This document shows, in pieces, positions 1-12,440 of a stretch of DNA of 64,000 nucleotides. The notes below the pieces were generated by a model that was not told the DNA's origin, made no database searches, and saw only the letters and a program-made list of their open reading frames with translations. How positions within the stretch are numbered: the first letter of the stretch is position 1; every line of letters begins with the position of its first letter. The position numbers and the translations under genes are program-made. The stretch is from Ceriagrion tenellum (taxonomy: Eukaryota > Arthropoda > Insecta > Odonata > Coenagrionidae). The stretch is taken from positions 139,544,700 to 139,608,699 of the forward strand of contig OY720633.1 of NCBI GenBank assembly GCA_963169105.1. Reading direction: 5' to 3'.

Positions 1-351
1 TTTTGGTAATATCTTTATGACCAGGATTCCAAATGCTCGCGACATATTCGAGGGGAGACCTAATCAGAGCAAAGTGGCATGTTTATTTGACTTTTTCATC
101 TGAGGACCTTCCTATTATGCGCTAGTTTCTTTAACAATATGCCGCATATGTTTTTTATGTGATTATAGGTGGTGAATATAGGCCTAGAACGTATCGATTG
201 AGATAGAAGAAACCATAGAATCTATAAGAGATACATTATACGCGATATATTTCGATTGCTATCGATAGTTTTGATCACGTGAATCGATTACTCAAAATAG
301 CCATCGCCATGGTCCACCAACAAACTTTACATTGTACAACGGTATCCCAAC
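1..351. other. AT-rich DNA, nothing recognised
   Basis: No open frame, RNA gene or repeat is recognised here. It directly precedes the Helitron remnant and could be its 5' part, but no terminal signal is visible. Confidence 0.4.
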
Positions 352-772
352 ATGGCTCGAAAAGGAATGGCTTTAATAGGTAGAAGGTCTTCTACGGCTA
401 AGAAATCGAACACATTATGAAATAGCGTTACTACTCAGCAAAACGAGGAGAGACTCTCTGACCAGCGGGACAGAATAGTAGCTTTGCGCAGAAATCAGAC
501 AGATGTGCAAAATGAAGATAGGCTACGGCAACAACGAGAGAGGAACGATGAGCTCAGGAATGGCAAAATTGCACGGCAACGCTCTACTCGAATGGAACGT
601 AATCGTACGGCAATTCTTAATTCAAGGCAAAGATTGGAAGTCGATTCGCAGAAAGCACCGTTCAATTACAAGCCTGAAGTGGATTATCATTCACACAAAT
701 ATAATCATTGCTGATATGGATTTGACTTTCCACCATTGTGACGCTAAAAAATGTTTGAACGAACCTGCATGA
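352..772 (+). pseudogene. Helitron-type N-terminal ORF, decayed
   Basis: Remnant of the long Rep/helicase protein of a Helitron rolling-circle transposon, N-terminal part only. Reading from ATG 352 gives a short basic start, then arginine-rich repeats (RLSDQRDRI, RLRQQRERNDELR) and the block FNYKPEVDY. After a frameshift near 700 the other frame continues with ADMDLTFHHCDAKKCLNEPA. Arthropod Helitron proteins carry the same order: Arg-rich repeats, FxYxxxxDYxxH, then IGxMxxxCxxCxAxKFxNE before a GMCC motif. A TGA at 418-420 (probably an old CGA) and the frameshift make it non-functional. The Rep HUH and helicase domains are absent. Family match is from memory of the motif layout, not from a search. 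Confidence 0.6.
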
Positions 773-774
773 TA

Positions 775-1015
775 AAGCTGTTGCAATAGAAAAGTGTCTC
801 TACCATCAATACGAGAATCTTCAGAGCCAAAATGTAAGTTTGGGTGATGCTTTCTTGAAATGACTGTACACCGATTATCCCCCCTTACGTTATTTGTTTT
901 TCGAGTTTCATTTATTGCTGCCTTGTATTAATTCCAGAGGGTGAGCGCATATTGAGGTGGAGCAGGTCTTCTGCGGCCTCTTTCAGGACGACCCACAATA
1001 TATTTGTTAATCTCA
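775..1015 (-). pseudogene. MULE (Mutator-like) transposase fragment, decayed
   Basis: Read on the minus strand from about 1015 down, the frame gives NKYIVGRPERGRRRPAPPQ, then YALTLWN, a TAA stop, YKAAINETRKTNN, VRGDNRC and KHHPNL. Arthropod MULE transposases have this order downstream of the catalytic core: a YIGRPxRGxRRxAP segment, LWN, RTNNxVEGWH, then HPN. The GWH part is degraded here. Neither the catalytic DDE residues nor terminal inverted repeats were found, so this is a small C-terminal relic. It abuts the Helitron remnant in opposite orientation. The upstream part of the frame (1016-1227) does not match clearly. Confidence 0.55.
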
Positions 1016-2940
1016 AATTGGAATTGAATTTTGTGAAACTTCGTCATGAAGAATATTGAATACTCGTAGCATATAGTCAACCGGTAAAAATGGAAGGATA
1101 AGCAGTATATAAACGTTGATTTAAAGAACACGATGATTGGGATCTCTATATGCTCTGCTTGCAGTCCTTCACCTGTAACTGCACGGTATACCGACGGCCC
1201 AAAATGTAAAAAGCAACAAGAAACCAAGGTACCAAGAAAAATTAAACTAGCAGTGTCAATAATAGGTTTTTCAAATCATTCTTTGCGTAGTTATAGTTAA
1301 AATTTTCCACGCAACACTGCGGCATGTTGCTTAGTTTCTTTCTATGAAAAGAAAAAATACACGAAAAGGACGGAAACACAATCTGCACTACATGTTATTT
1401 CAGGACCTTGTCTAATCATTTGTAAAAACCCAAGACAGTAAAAACTTGATTAAATAGAGAGGGTCAAACCTGAGAAAATGAGGCTTATTGATGTATTTTG
1501 TAGAAGTTGGCTTAATCTATAGCTTCAATGAACTTTCTTCAAATTTTTCACCAAGAATCCACGTTCTACTTTTTGCCAAAAGTTCTAAATGTCTCCGTGC
1601 TACAAACACACACTCTTACCTCGTCTTCATCTCCGCATAATTTATTGATCTAAACTCTCCCTTCCGCTAATGCCTTTTGATAATTTTCATGAATCTCTTT
1701 CTGTACTTCTATCGGGTGGTATACTCCTTTGTCTATGACTTCCCATTGCTTTCTGGCAAGTTACTTTATGCGTTTTCATCGATATCTGCTAATTATGAAC
1801 GTAACATTGCCAACAAATATCTTTCTGAGCGTTATGCTTTTATTTTTTTATGAATTACTGATTTTTCTGCGCCGCATTTTTCGTGACTCAATGCAGGTGA
1901 GTGAGGTAAATTGGAATATTTACACACTACAATTTCTTTCGTGTTTGAAATGACTTTTCGGACAATATATTCCTTTGAACGTAGATTTCTGCAATTCTAT
2001 TAAATTTTCCCGACCTTAGAAAATGATTTTTCACTTTATACATGATGACCCATCAGAATCACATATGATATATAAAATGATGACCCATCAATAATTTACA
2101 TCGTACTCTTTTTGGATAATTCATTATGAGAGTATAAAGGTTACAGAGATTTTACTTACGTAGTTCAAAACATGGTGTTGATAGGTTATATAACTGTTGT
2201 CAATTAGTTAATAGTTGTTACCATTCTGTTGATTGAAACGGATGTCTCGTTATTTTTTGCTATCGTTGATTTAATTATAATTTGTTAGCCACTTCGTAAC
2301 GTTCACCTCCGACACCGAATATTACTATCATAATCGTAATCATAATACAATACATAAAGTCACAGATTTTATTAATCAACAGCGCTCGAATTATCACCCA
2401 TATTTTCAAAAAGACATTCAAGAAAAATGATGAGGATAGTATGTTTCGGAAATTATCTTCGGGAATTTTCTTCGGTAATTGTTTGGGAAAATAGATTCAA
2501 GATTTTGTTCTCGGTAAGTTCGTTTGGGAAATTCTGTATTCGGGGAGATGGATTTGGAAACATTGAATGTGCGAAATATTTAATGAAGGATTAATGGTAT
2601 GAATTTGATTTCGTTTTATTGACGATCAACACGATAGTTATTCATTTCACGATCCAATGCGTAGTGAATCTCAACTCTTGAATTATTGCGACTCTCTGAC
2701 ATGTTTATAATTCTCATTGTTTTTCACGCAAAATAATTTGAGCTATAAACTGCTGACACTTTGAGGAAAAAAAACACTAAACAAGAGGTGAAATAACCGT
2801 AATTATTATGAGTACTTCAAGTAATACGCATGGATTTTTATAAGAATTACGGAATATTTTTCGCAAACCCTGTGGAAAGAAATAAAAATAAGGAGAGCTA
2901 TATTATTTTTCAATTTGCGTTTTAACCAAGTTACATTTCC
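1016..2940. other. AT-rich DNA, no gene seen
   Basis: No supported gene. The only structure noticed is a 14-bp direct repeat (ATGATGACCCATCA at 2042-2055 and 2077-2090, 35 bp apart) and loosely repeated TCGGTAA/TTTGGGAAA-type motifs around 2440-2560. Confidence 0.5.
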
Positions 2941-3665
2941 TCCTTCGCGTCCCTTGCCATAACCTAACCCAATAAAGGGAATATTTTTATTCCTCTTCCC
3001 ATACCCACCGTCTCCTCTCGCCCCAATTCCCTCGATTTAAAAAAGGAATGAATGCTCATTTTTTTCCCTTCTCCGAGTCCTTCCGCCGCACGCCGAATTC
3101 TCCGGAATCTCCCGACCTTGTTTGTATTTGCTTCCCCCAGCGGCAAGGGAGCCTCTCCCCTTCCCGCGACCGTCTTTTCCGAAGCCCCGGGATCCCGACC
3201 CCCGCGATGCATATATTTATTCCATCTCCTCTCTCTCTCCCTGCCGCTGTCTCATCTACTTTACTTCGGAATCTCTCCCCTCCCCCTCCTCCTTCTAGTT
3301 CGCCCTCCACACTCCTCCCGCGTCGTTTCTTTCCTTATTCATCGGGTGTAGATGGTGGGGTAGGGGAGGTGACCCAAGGGCGTAGTATCGGACCCAGGGG
3401 GTGGCGACCGGTAGGGACTAGGGTCGGGGCGGTGGGGTGAAATCCCCGTGAGGGGTGGTAGGAATTGGGAGGAGAGAGGGGGGAAGAGGGGGAGATCCGA
3501 GGAGAGAACGTGGGGCCAAATGGGGAAGCAACCATGGCGATGGTGCCCTGTGGTGCCGGAGTGTCAGACGGATATCAAGAGGCACGCGTGGTGAGGTCGG
3601 TGGACCCAGGGGGTGTACATTGGTAGGGAGAGGAATGTGGAGCAGTGTGGCCACCCTACCGTAAG
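2941..3665. repeat. GC-rich pyrimidine-then-purine island
   Basis: The plus strand is C/T-rich to about 3345 and switches to G/A-rich from about 3355 to 3530, with runs such as GGGGTAGGGGAGG and GGGGGGAAGAGGGGG. Open frames here are long because of composition; they are low-complexity Pro/Ser/Arg/Gly strings on both strands and show no domain. The island stands out from AT-rich surroundings and has G-quadruplex potential. It could be a regulatory island or a low-complexity expansion; nothing in the sequence decides this. Confidence 0.5.
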
Positions 3666-5480
3666 ACCGTCAAGACCCTTGATTATCTGTAAATTTTTAT
3701 AGCAAGTCCGCGAGCATACTTATAAGGAATTTTGAGCGAGATATTTCCCTAGTCTCAACAGAGATCATAATTTATCTTTATTTTAAAATTCTAGTAGATG
3801 TATTGAGCATAAATAAGAAATTCTAATTGATTGGCGCAAAAAATTTGTTTTTTATTTCGGAGCTTCTGAGTAATGAACAAAATGTACTTACTTGAGGCTT
3901 TAAATGGGCAATTCACTTATATGCCATGTATGTACTGAAAAATGTGTTATCAGACAAAGTTTTTTTATAACCATCATCGTGGGTAGTTGCTTACTTTGTA
4001 TTCATTTTCATATTGCAAGGAAACATGTAAACTCATCAACGTTTGGTTTCTGACGAAATGTGAGCATTGGAACGTCTAAATGTTTTAAAAACAATAATTT
4101 TCTAGATGGTACCAATACAGCATATTGTTTATAATGGATTCCTTTTTTGCTGTTTGTTTCGAAAATCAGTGAAAGAAGTTGTTGATTAATAGATTTTATT
4201 GAGAAGAGGAAACCATTTGTTTAAAAGTAAGCTTGGTGTGGTTGACGTTCTGGTATATACGATCATTGGAGAACAATCTCGCTCAAATTGCTTGAATGGC
4301 GCATGAAATGTTTATAAATACTTTCAAGCTACGGCGCCATCTATATCTCGACTTACTGACCAATACGGCCTCAATGTGTACCTTATTCGCTAAATTAGCG
4401 TAGAATTTTCCCTTTTCAAACTGAATAGATTTGACTTCTAAAATTTGAATTACCCTAAAACTTAAAATATTTCGCGTTTAGAAGAATTATTGAATGGCTA
4501 TTTACATATTATGTTTCTTCAAACGCCTCGAATGACCTCGTTTGGTATTTCACATCAGTGTTTCACCATTAAATTCGCTTCTATCTCCGAGATCGCATTA
4601 CTCTCTCGCCCATCTTGACATCATGTAACAATCTTCTTCCTCGTATTCCGCCTCGTAAATGAGTACCTTTCCTTTGGTGGACCCTGTGGCATGGAATGTG
4701 CCGTGGTTTTGTTAAGTGAGTGGATATTATTGTTAATTGAATAATGTTGTCATTTTTAAGTACAGAATCAACTCATTATTTACTTTTTCATATTATTTTG
4801 ACAAATTTTAGGTTATCAAGGTGTATCAAAGAAGGGCACTTCTAAATAACTCCCCTACAAACCATGTCTCCTACACCTTTTTAGACAAGCTGGTCTTCAA
4901 AAAACCTAATTTAACTGATGTGACATTACCACTCATTCAGTTAATTAGTATTGCAATTGAAATTTATAATTATATCATAAGTTGAATTATCTTTTTAAGC
5001 TCTCCTTCTAATTGACTTAATGTGTTTTGTATAATATTAATTATTGCTGATCTGTATTAGGTGAATTATTAATCGTGCCAACGCCTTTGGTACAGTGATT
5101 CAAATTGCTTAGTAGAGCTGATATTGATTATAATCAACAGCAACTCTACTCAAATAATGATTTAGTCTTAGCAAATTATTATTTAGTCTTAGAGTTCACA
5201 GAACAGTTACTATATTACTTTTTCACACAACATAGGATATTTTATCGTTTGATTATGAATTTTAACAGTTGTTTTCACGTAATAGCTTGTTAGAGTTTCT
5301 TATTATAGTGCATTTGCCATGAAAAAGTGCGATTCAGGAAACAAATAGGCAGACGGGTGAAATTTGTATACATGGTTTAAAAAACGAAACTACTCACTTT
5401 ATCTGAAATTTCTCAGAAGTACGCGCCGAGTATAAAATTGAAAAGCGATACTTTTTTCTTCGAAAAACCGTGGTTCCGCC
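3666..5480. other. AT-rich DNA, no gene seen
   Basis: No supported coding region, RNA gene, or repeat with recognisable ends. Confidence 0.5.
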
Positions 5481-5499
5481 ATGCATGAAAACTCGCTGA

Positions 5500-5935
5500 T
5501 CAAGTGGCCACCCTGTGATGGCAAAGGAAAGGAGACTGGGAAGAACGCGGAAACGGCGCAAGGAAGGAGTCGTGTGCGGCTGAGGAAGGAAGGAGACGGG
5601 AGATGTTGGAGAGGGGGAGGTGGGTGGTTGCGAAAGGATGGAAAAGAGCGGGGCGGGAGGGGGGTCGGCACGGAAGAGTCTATCGGAAGCGGGGGAGGGA
5701 ATATGGGGGGTTAAGGAGGAGGGAAGGGGTGGTGGGAGGGGGGAAAGTGGCTTGTAGGGGAGAAGGAGGCTGAGTCAGTGGCCTTCCAGATCCGAAGCAC
5801 TTTCGAAACTGATAAATAATTCCGGGGGCGAAAGAGGGAGGGGGGAATAAGGTTGGTTGGGAGGCAGAGGGAGGGGGCGAGAGGGAGGGGAAGGGAATGG
5901 TGGAGGTAGAGGGGTCGTGTTAGGAGTAGGGGGGA
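5500..5935. repeat. G-rich purine island with G-quadruplex motifs
   Basis: The plus strand is almost continuous G/A with frequent G-runs. At 5721-5743 four runs of at least three G are separated by AA, TGGT and A, which meets the usual G-quadruplex pattern. Further G-run clusters lie at about 5648-5663 and 5823-5843. Overlapping minus-strand frames encode Pro/Ser/Leu-rich low complexity and are not credible genes. Confidence 0.55.
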
Positions 5936-6440
5936 CCCTCCACACGCATAAACACACCGCCATGTGGCGGGAGGAGAAATGGCGAGCCATGTGTAGGTGA
6001 GTACCGGGGAACAGTCGAACAGTCGGCGGAGGGTATGGAAGGGAGTGCTCGCGCGTGTCTGTCTGGCTGGAGTTGGGGAGAGAACGCATAGAGCTTTGAG
6101 GGCGGTTCACTGGCGTTGAGGTTATGGGTAGACGAGGAGGTTTGAGATGACGGATGTACCCACGCTTTGACCAGAATTGGTCCGAATCGACCCTCAATGG
6201 GTGGTCCCTGATTCGATGACGTACTCCGGCAGACCGCACGGCGTCTACCCGTAAAAGGGAGTCGGGGGATACCTAATCCCAATTTTTTTAGCAGCTCCTC
6301 CGGTTTTCATAAGATGTGCGGTAATTTTTCACAAAAGCGAGACTCACGGGGACTCGTCTTACGTTGTTGGGGGAACACAACAGATACGAGTACTGCGGGG
6401 AGGCGGTGGCCCATTGACGTCCTTTTGACATCAAACCGCC
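5936..6440. other. Moderately GC-rich DNA, no gene seen
   Basis: Links the G-rich island to the MITE. Open frames exist but have no recognisable domain. Confidence 0.4.
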
Positions 6441-6971
6441 TCAAGGCCGTATCACACTATCGGTTGCCAGTTACCATTGTCGGTTGCCGGATACGGTTGG
6501 TGCGATCCTTGGCTATCACACTAGCGGTTGCCGGCCTATCCATTGGTCGTTGTACTTTAGGGTAGGCATTTGTTTTCTTGGCCAACTCGTGTTTGTTTAC
6601 ATTTTCAGTGAAGGCGATAAAATACTTGTATCTCAGGTGCTAACTCGTAGAGACCGCGTAAAAGTTTTGTTATGTCAAATTCATTGTCATCCATCCACAA
6701 TTTGACTTTTGGTGGCATTTCGTACGGCACAACACCTACTTATGTCAGCAACCCACGAAAATTGTTCAAAATCAAGATGGCGCGTATCAAATGTAAACAA
6801 GAGAATCACGTGATCACGGGGCGAGCCGCTATTGGCTACGGTTGCCAACGGCCGGTTGAAAAATAGAAGTGCTTCTATTTTAGAACCTACAATCTTAACC
6901 TGGAGCCGGATGGCGCTGATTGGTCGAGGAGCCAACCGCAACCGGCAACCGATAGTGTGATACGGCCTTCA
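6441..6971. repeat. Target site duplication TCA flanking the MITE
   Basis: TCA at 6441-6443 and 6969-6971 directly flanks the inverted ends. A match of only three bases is weak alone, but its placement exactly outside the 25-bp inverted repeats supports it. Confidence 0.55.
6444..6968. mobile_element. Harbinger-like MITE with 25-bp terminal inverted repeats
   Basis: The left end starts AGGCCGTATCACACTATCGG and the right end is its exact reverse complement over 25 bp (6444-6468 and 6944-6968); similarity continues imperfectly inward. It is flanked by a 3-bp direct repeat TCA (6441-6443 and 6969-6971). A 3-bp target duplication and ends of the GGCCGTATCACAC type fit PIF/Harbinger elements. At 525 bp with no transposase frame it is non-autonomous. 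The motif CGGTTGCC recurs in the subterminal regions, and an extra internal copy of part of the end (CTATCACACTAGCGGTTGCC) lies near 6513-6532. The superfamily is inferred from ends and TSD only. Confidence 0.8.
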
Positions 6972-9900
6972 TGGTGTCGGCCTTGCAGGGGTTGTGGTTC
7001 GCTAACCTTCCCTTCCCATTTCCTTTTCCCACTACTTCCCACTAGGCTATAAGCGAAGGCTTGCAGACCTGGTGGGGGGTTTATAGACCTCGCGGGGAGA
7101 CCCGAATTACCTGGCGTTGGTGGTCTCGACGGCCTGCGCACCCACGACTGAGGGGAAAGAAGTATAAGAAGACTATCCCTCTGCCCTGAAGAGGGAGGTG
7201 GTTGCTACAAAGTCGGAACTGAATGAAGAAGCGGTAAAGACAGTGCCTACCTACCTGCCATATTCTTTCGATGTTGTATTCCATAATTTCGCGTTAGCTC
7301 TCCGCCGCGGCGTCCGTTAGCGTGCAACTCCGCGTCTGAGACAATTCTGGAAGATTTGATCTTAAATGTTGGTTTTTTTTAGAGAAAAATGCTAAAATTG
7401 TACAGATAGTCTGGTATCTAATTTGCTTTGAGAAGTTTTATATTTCAAAACGTTGAGACACATTACGCCGTGAATGCTGAGACTTCTTGCTCGAGTGTTT
7501 TATTATTAAGAAGAAAAATTAAACACTATACGGTGATAATTATTCAGAAAGCTCTTCATCTTCCCACGGCATGGGACAACCCTGCGTAATTTTATTATCT
7601 GTTGGGATAGCCGTTGGACTATAATGTTTCTATTACCAAAGGTGACTATTTTTTAAAGATTATATATTTAAACCTGGTAGGATAATGGAAACCAGTGCAT
7701 CAGATTTTTTTGGCGCAGAGAGATAAAGTTAGCGTATAATGCTTGAGAAAAAGTATGAGTAGCTAAAGAAACTCTCTCAACGCTATGACCTGAAGTTCTA
7801 GTCCTTTTATATTACAGCAATTCTCATTTATGTTCGTTTATGTACATTTCCTTTAGGGCTAAAATATTTTCGTAGTAAATGTCGCGTGAAAAGTCATATT
7901 AATTGCATGTATAAAATTTATTTTTCATATCATTTCAAATGCTGATTCATTACTTAATCTTATTTAATACCCCTGGTGCACGCAATTTACCGCTAATATT
8001 TCATAAAATCACTTTCACGAGTGTGGTTGATTCATAAATACAAGAGGTCTAGTCCAAATAAATATCTTTTGTTTTTTTAATTGATAATTTTTTCTCGACA
8101 TTGGAAACGGTGTTAATAATGTTGAAGACTGTAGCTTTGGTTTGTCTTATAAGTCACAATAGTCACATCCTTATTAGTCACAATGTAAATTTTTTCATAG
8201 CTTAAGACTTATCTTTGGGAATAAATATACTGTCTTTATACTCGCTGTAGTTACTTCGTTTGATAATATTTTTGCATTTTACGATTCTGTACAAGCCTTA
8301 TTCATATTGCAATTTTAATGCTAAATTGTAAAAGGCATCACTTTTAGAAGAAGATTAAAGGAACCATCTGTATAAAAGATACCGTCTCCTGATTGGGCTT
8401 AAAATAGTATAAATGCGTTTATCTTTCTGGGAGTATTAATCTTAAAAAGGAGCTTGAATATATATACTGTTTCATAAGGCACACAGTGTAAGCAAAGGAG
8501 ATTGTCCTCCCTTTGCAGCCTTATCTCAGGCTTGCTTTGAAGGTGAGTGCATTCTTCAGTGGGTTCCAGTCCTTGATGTCGGCGCCACCCTATTATTAAA
8601 CTCCACATGCTCAGTGCCGGATGATACTCGCTCCCGTCGCGCTTATCTTTCATAATAACATCCCGGTGCTCGTAGTTGCGAGCTGGATATACGTGCCTAG
8701 CTGTGGACATTGAAAATGCCCTATCGCAAATGAGAATACAACCGACAACGAATAAGCCCTTTTAAGAACTGTTTATGGAAACTGTTTCGAGTATATGTCA
8801 TTATTCAATTTTACGCTTAGTATTCCAAAAGAAACGGTGAAATTGAAGAAAGAGTTTAAAGAGTTTCTGGTAGAACCATTGATTTTCAACTTCAACGATC
8901 GAAGGTCCAGTTGCTTCATCCTTTTGTTACGTCTTCGCATGTCGACCTCCCTTACACCTGGGTAAGTTCCGATCCTACAGCAGAGTATTTGCTTTTCTCA
9001 AGTGCATAGAATGTGGAGAGATTTGAATGACTTGCCATACGAAGTAGAGCATGTTCAAATATGCCATTACGAAAAACATTTGTGGAAGGGAAAACGGAGT
9101 TTTCATTAGTGTTTGGAAGTGGAAGAAATTACAGCGATATTTTGTCGTTACGAATAGGAATCAATAGTTATCCATGAATATTCATTGAAAGGAGGAATAT
9201 ATTTATTCAGTTTAGATGGATATTTTATTGAGCGATTTTCACCTGCCAGATTAGGTTGTTTTAATTGATATTCTTCTTGTTTATTGATCGAGAGCTGAGA
9301 ATCGTTTGTTTGATCATAAAAATAAGTATTTGTTTTATAGGTCCTTGCGTATTGCAACGGGAAGTTTTTCGTTTCGTTTTGGGCACGATTAGCGCTAATA
9401 ATTTAGACTTTTTTGGCTAGTCAGTATTTCTTAAATTCGGAGTATTAACTGGAAAACCAACAAAAGTCTGAAAGCAGTTATATCGCACAAGGACACATTT
9501 TCAAAGAACCAAGTCTTTTTATTGCGTCACAAGCCATCAAATGAGCGTTATGTGGTAGCTTGGTAATTATGATGACGAGGGTTATTTTAAGGAATATAAG
9601 TAAAGTTTTCGATTGGGACGAGCTAGTGAGATGAATATAGCAGCTAGACGTTAACGCTAGGCTTCATAATTATGGAAAAATTTGGAGAAGAGTATACAAG
9701 GAATGACCTAGCAGTCGAAAAAACACACTGATGGTGGTAAGTATACTTTTTTAAGCTCAACGAGCCGTAATTTTTTCAATATTGATGGAGGTACTCAGGC
9801 ATCATAAGTCGTAATTAGTACAAGTCAAACAATTTAGAAATAATTATTGAAAAATTAGTGAATGATAACTGCATGTTTCAGACCTATTGGGATCAGAGCG

Positions 9901-10330
9901 GAATTGTATGAGAAACTAATGTCTGTTGCTTCATTTCAACGAATATCTACATTAACGAGCGCAAAAATTAATTTCTCTTAATACGCTCCTTGAATTATAG
10001 AAAGCCGTTTTATTCCAAAAACCAAATCCTTTCTGTACTTGGCGTTTTCGTTTTGTTTCATGCGTGACACCTTCGAAGTTGGAATTTCAAATATAATTGA
10101 ACCATGAGACGTCCAATGAAGTAAGTATGCTTGTAGGTTTTCCTTGTGAAAAACGTACTGTGACTTGCTTGGTCAACGTGGTTAGTTTTCATTCGATAAC
10201 ATTAAAATACTCAAAAACGTAAAAAGTTTCTCGGGAATGTTTCCACCGCCATCCAATCCCACGAAAAACTTTGGAGCGGAAAATTAAAACCTCTCGATAA
10301 CTTTCATTCGTGGCTGTTGGCATGAAATTT
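6972..10330. other. Mostly AT-rich DNA, no gene seen
   Basis: A mildly GC-rich patch (about 6990-7340) precedes AT-rich sequence. Open frames are short and unrecognised, including a 103-codon minus-strand frame at 8399-8710. No RNA gene seen. Confidence 0.45.
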
Positions 10331-10920
10331 CTTCAAAAAGCCACCAGTTGGGTAGAATGGTGAGTGAAGGGAGAGAGAGAGAGAGGTTTCAGAGATGTGT
10401 GGTAGACATTCAGTCCTAAAGGGGTGTGTTTCTTTTAAAGGATGAGAGAAAAGAAAGCGCTTAAAAACAAGAATGAAAAACTTGATGAGGGAGACTTTAT
10501 AATCTCCCTCCTCCCCCTCCATCTCCTGCCAAGTTTGGCGACAAATGAGACGAAAGGACGGCATGAGGAGAGGGGAGGGGTAGGAAAAAGTGGAAAGAGA
10601 CGGGGAAATTTTTTAAAGAAGGATTCTTAAAATGGAGATGACTCTGAGTCCTTTTCCTTGGCTGGAGAGGATGACGGGGTATGCCTTTGGGTTCCCTCTC
10701 CACAATGGGACGCCGGGAGGTAAGGAGGCCGACGACCGCTTCAAGTTATAAAAAAAGGGAGAAGAGAGGGAGATGAGGTATACTCGCGCTTGCTTGGTGG
10801 TCCAGAGCATCAAGAATAATTCCTCGAAAATGGCCGCGGGCTTGAAATGGTAGTGATGACGGTGAGGAAAATTGAGGGAGAAATGGAGATTGGAGGAAGC
10901 GTGGGAAGGAATAAGTGATC
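10330..10920. repeat. Purine-rich island
   Basis: G/A-rich on the plus strand with a short (GA)n run near 10373-10385 and mixed GC. Overlapping frames on both strands are compositionally driven and unrecognised. Confidence 0.4.
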
Positions 10921-11855
10921 ACATTTGATTGAGAGAGATGGGAAAAAGAAAAGAAAGATGAGGTTAATGAGAAATTTGGTTACTCAAAACTGCAGACGGA
11001 TGAAATTACCATCTCCTATTGACCTTATTAGTGAATGGTTGAAATTTTTTATTATAAATAAATTTACTCCGATATTTTTGTGTAAAATTATTATCCTTAA
11101 TGGAACTTTATTTACATATATGATGTTGCGAGGTTTATTATAAACCACAATAGTAAGAATTTTTAAAAATTAATTAAGTGGCAAATATTGGTAGGATTAC
11201 GCGTTTCTGACGTACCACCTTCAATTTTTGGTGATTACAAAAACCACATGCTTTGCCAAATAGTGTATCGATTTGAGGAATGAGTGGACTATTCATTTAA
11301 TTGGAATTAGTGGACTATACAAGCATGGAACATACTTGTTTTACGTTGATAATTATCATTCATTAATTTAAATATAAGTTCAATCCTCCAGGAAAGAGAA
11401 TAGTGGCTGTTAATTTTGTTTTTTTAATACAAGTACGCTTCTGACTCTATGGAGGATGCTATTTCATGAAAAGAACTCTGAAAGTGTTATGCGCTCTGAA
11501 TTATGGAGAGACAGAGATAGAAAACATACTTTAAATCATATTAATTGGAATAACATCAATTTTTATCAAGAGAAAGGGGAAAAACTTATCAAGATACAAC
11601 ATTCATCACACAATTTTATAAAATGAACTAATTCAGAGGAACAGACTAGCGACACGCTTGGAGTAACATAAATAGTGTTAATTTAATCAGATGGAATGCA
11701 CTTCAAGACTCGGACAACGTCATTGTGACTTAATAACTTGCAGGATCGCTTAAGTCAGAGACACGCACACACCAACAAAAGGAATAAAAAAACCTTTTTC
11801 AAAAAATTTGAGATAATGCTTTTTGAGAAGTGGACCGTGAGAGTCTCCAAGAAAA
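10921..11855. other. AT-rich DNA, no gene seen
   Basis: No supported gene or repeat with defined ends. Two GTGGACTAT motifs recur near 11285-11320. Confidence 0.45.
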
Positions 11856-12440
11856 GTTAAGTGACTGCCCGAGAGGCGCAGGAGAGGGGGACACGAGGAG
11901 CCTGAGTTGGACTCCTTGTTCAGATGTGCAAGGCACCCTCGGGCATGAGAACGACGGGCGTAATGGCGTTCGCAGCGGGGCTGGGAACATTGACGCGGTG
12001 AGGGAAGTGGAAAAAAAGGAGGATAGCGGAAAGAAAGAAATAATATGGCTAAGTGGATTTGAGGGAGAGGGAGGGAGGTTGGCCGGGGAGCAGGGGGTGT
12101 AGGGAGTGGAGAGAAGTGTGGGAGTTTCTTGCGAGGGGGTGAAGTTGGGAAGAGAGGAGAGAGGGTGGGATAGTAGACGTCCAAATTAAGATATATCGGA
12201 ACTGCTCTCTCGCGCGGAGTGAGGAAGAGGATGCGGTGTAGGCACGTGGGGAGAGGGGAGGTCGTTGGGTTTTGGAGAGTGACGGACAAAGTGAGATTGA
12301 GGAATTAAAGGTATGAGGAGGCTTAAAGACGGGGGAGGAGGGTGGAAGTGATGAAGGCTTTTGAGAGGAGTGACGTGTTTTCGGAGGTACCCTTGACTTA
12401 TTCTCGAAAGAAAGAAAAGGTGCCGGGAAGAGGGTAGGGA
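11856..12440. repeat. Purine-rich GC island
   Basis: Plus strand is G/A-rich with many GAGGG and GGAGA runs. The minus-strand frames across it (179 and 190 codons) read as Pro/Ser/Leu/His low complexity and overlap each other in different frames, so they are treated as composition artefacts. Confidence 0.45.

Noticed and set aside
3048..3440. 130-codon frame in the first GC island
   Set aside because: Pro/Ser/Arg-rich, with competing frames on both strands and no domain.
5775..6239. 154-codon minus-strand frame
   Set aside because: Pro/Ser/His-rich reading of a G-rich tract, no recognisable feature.
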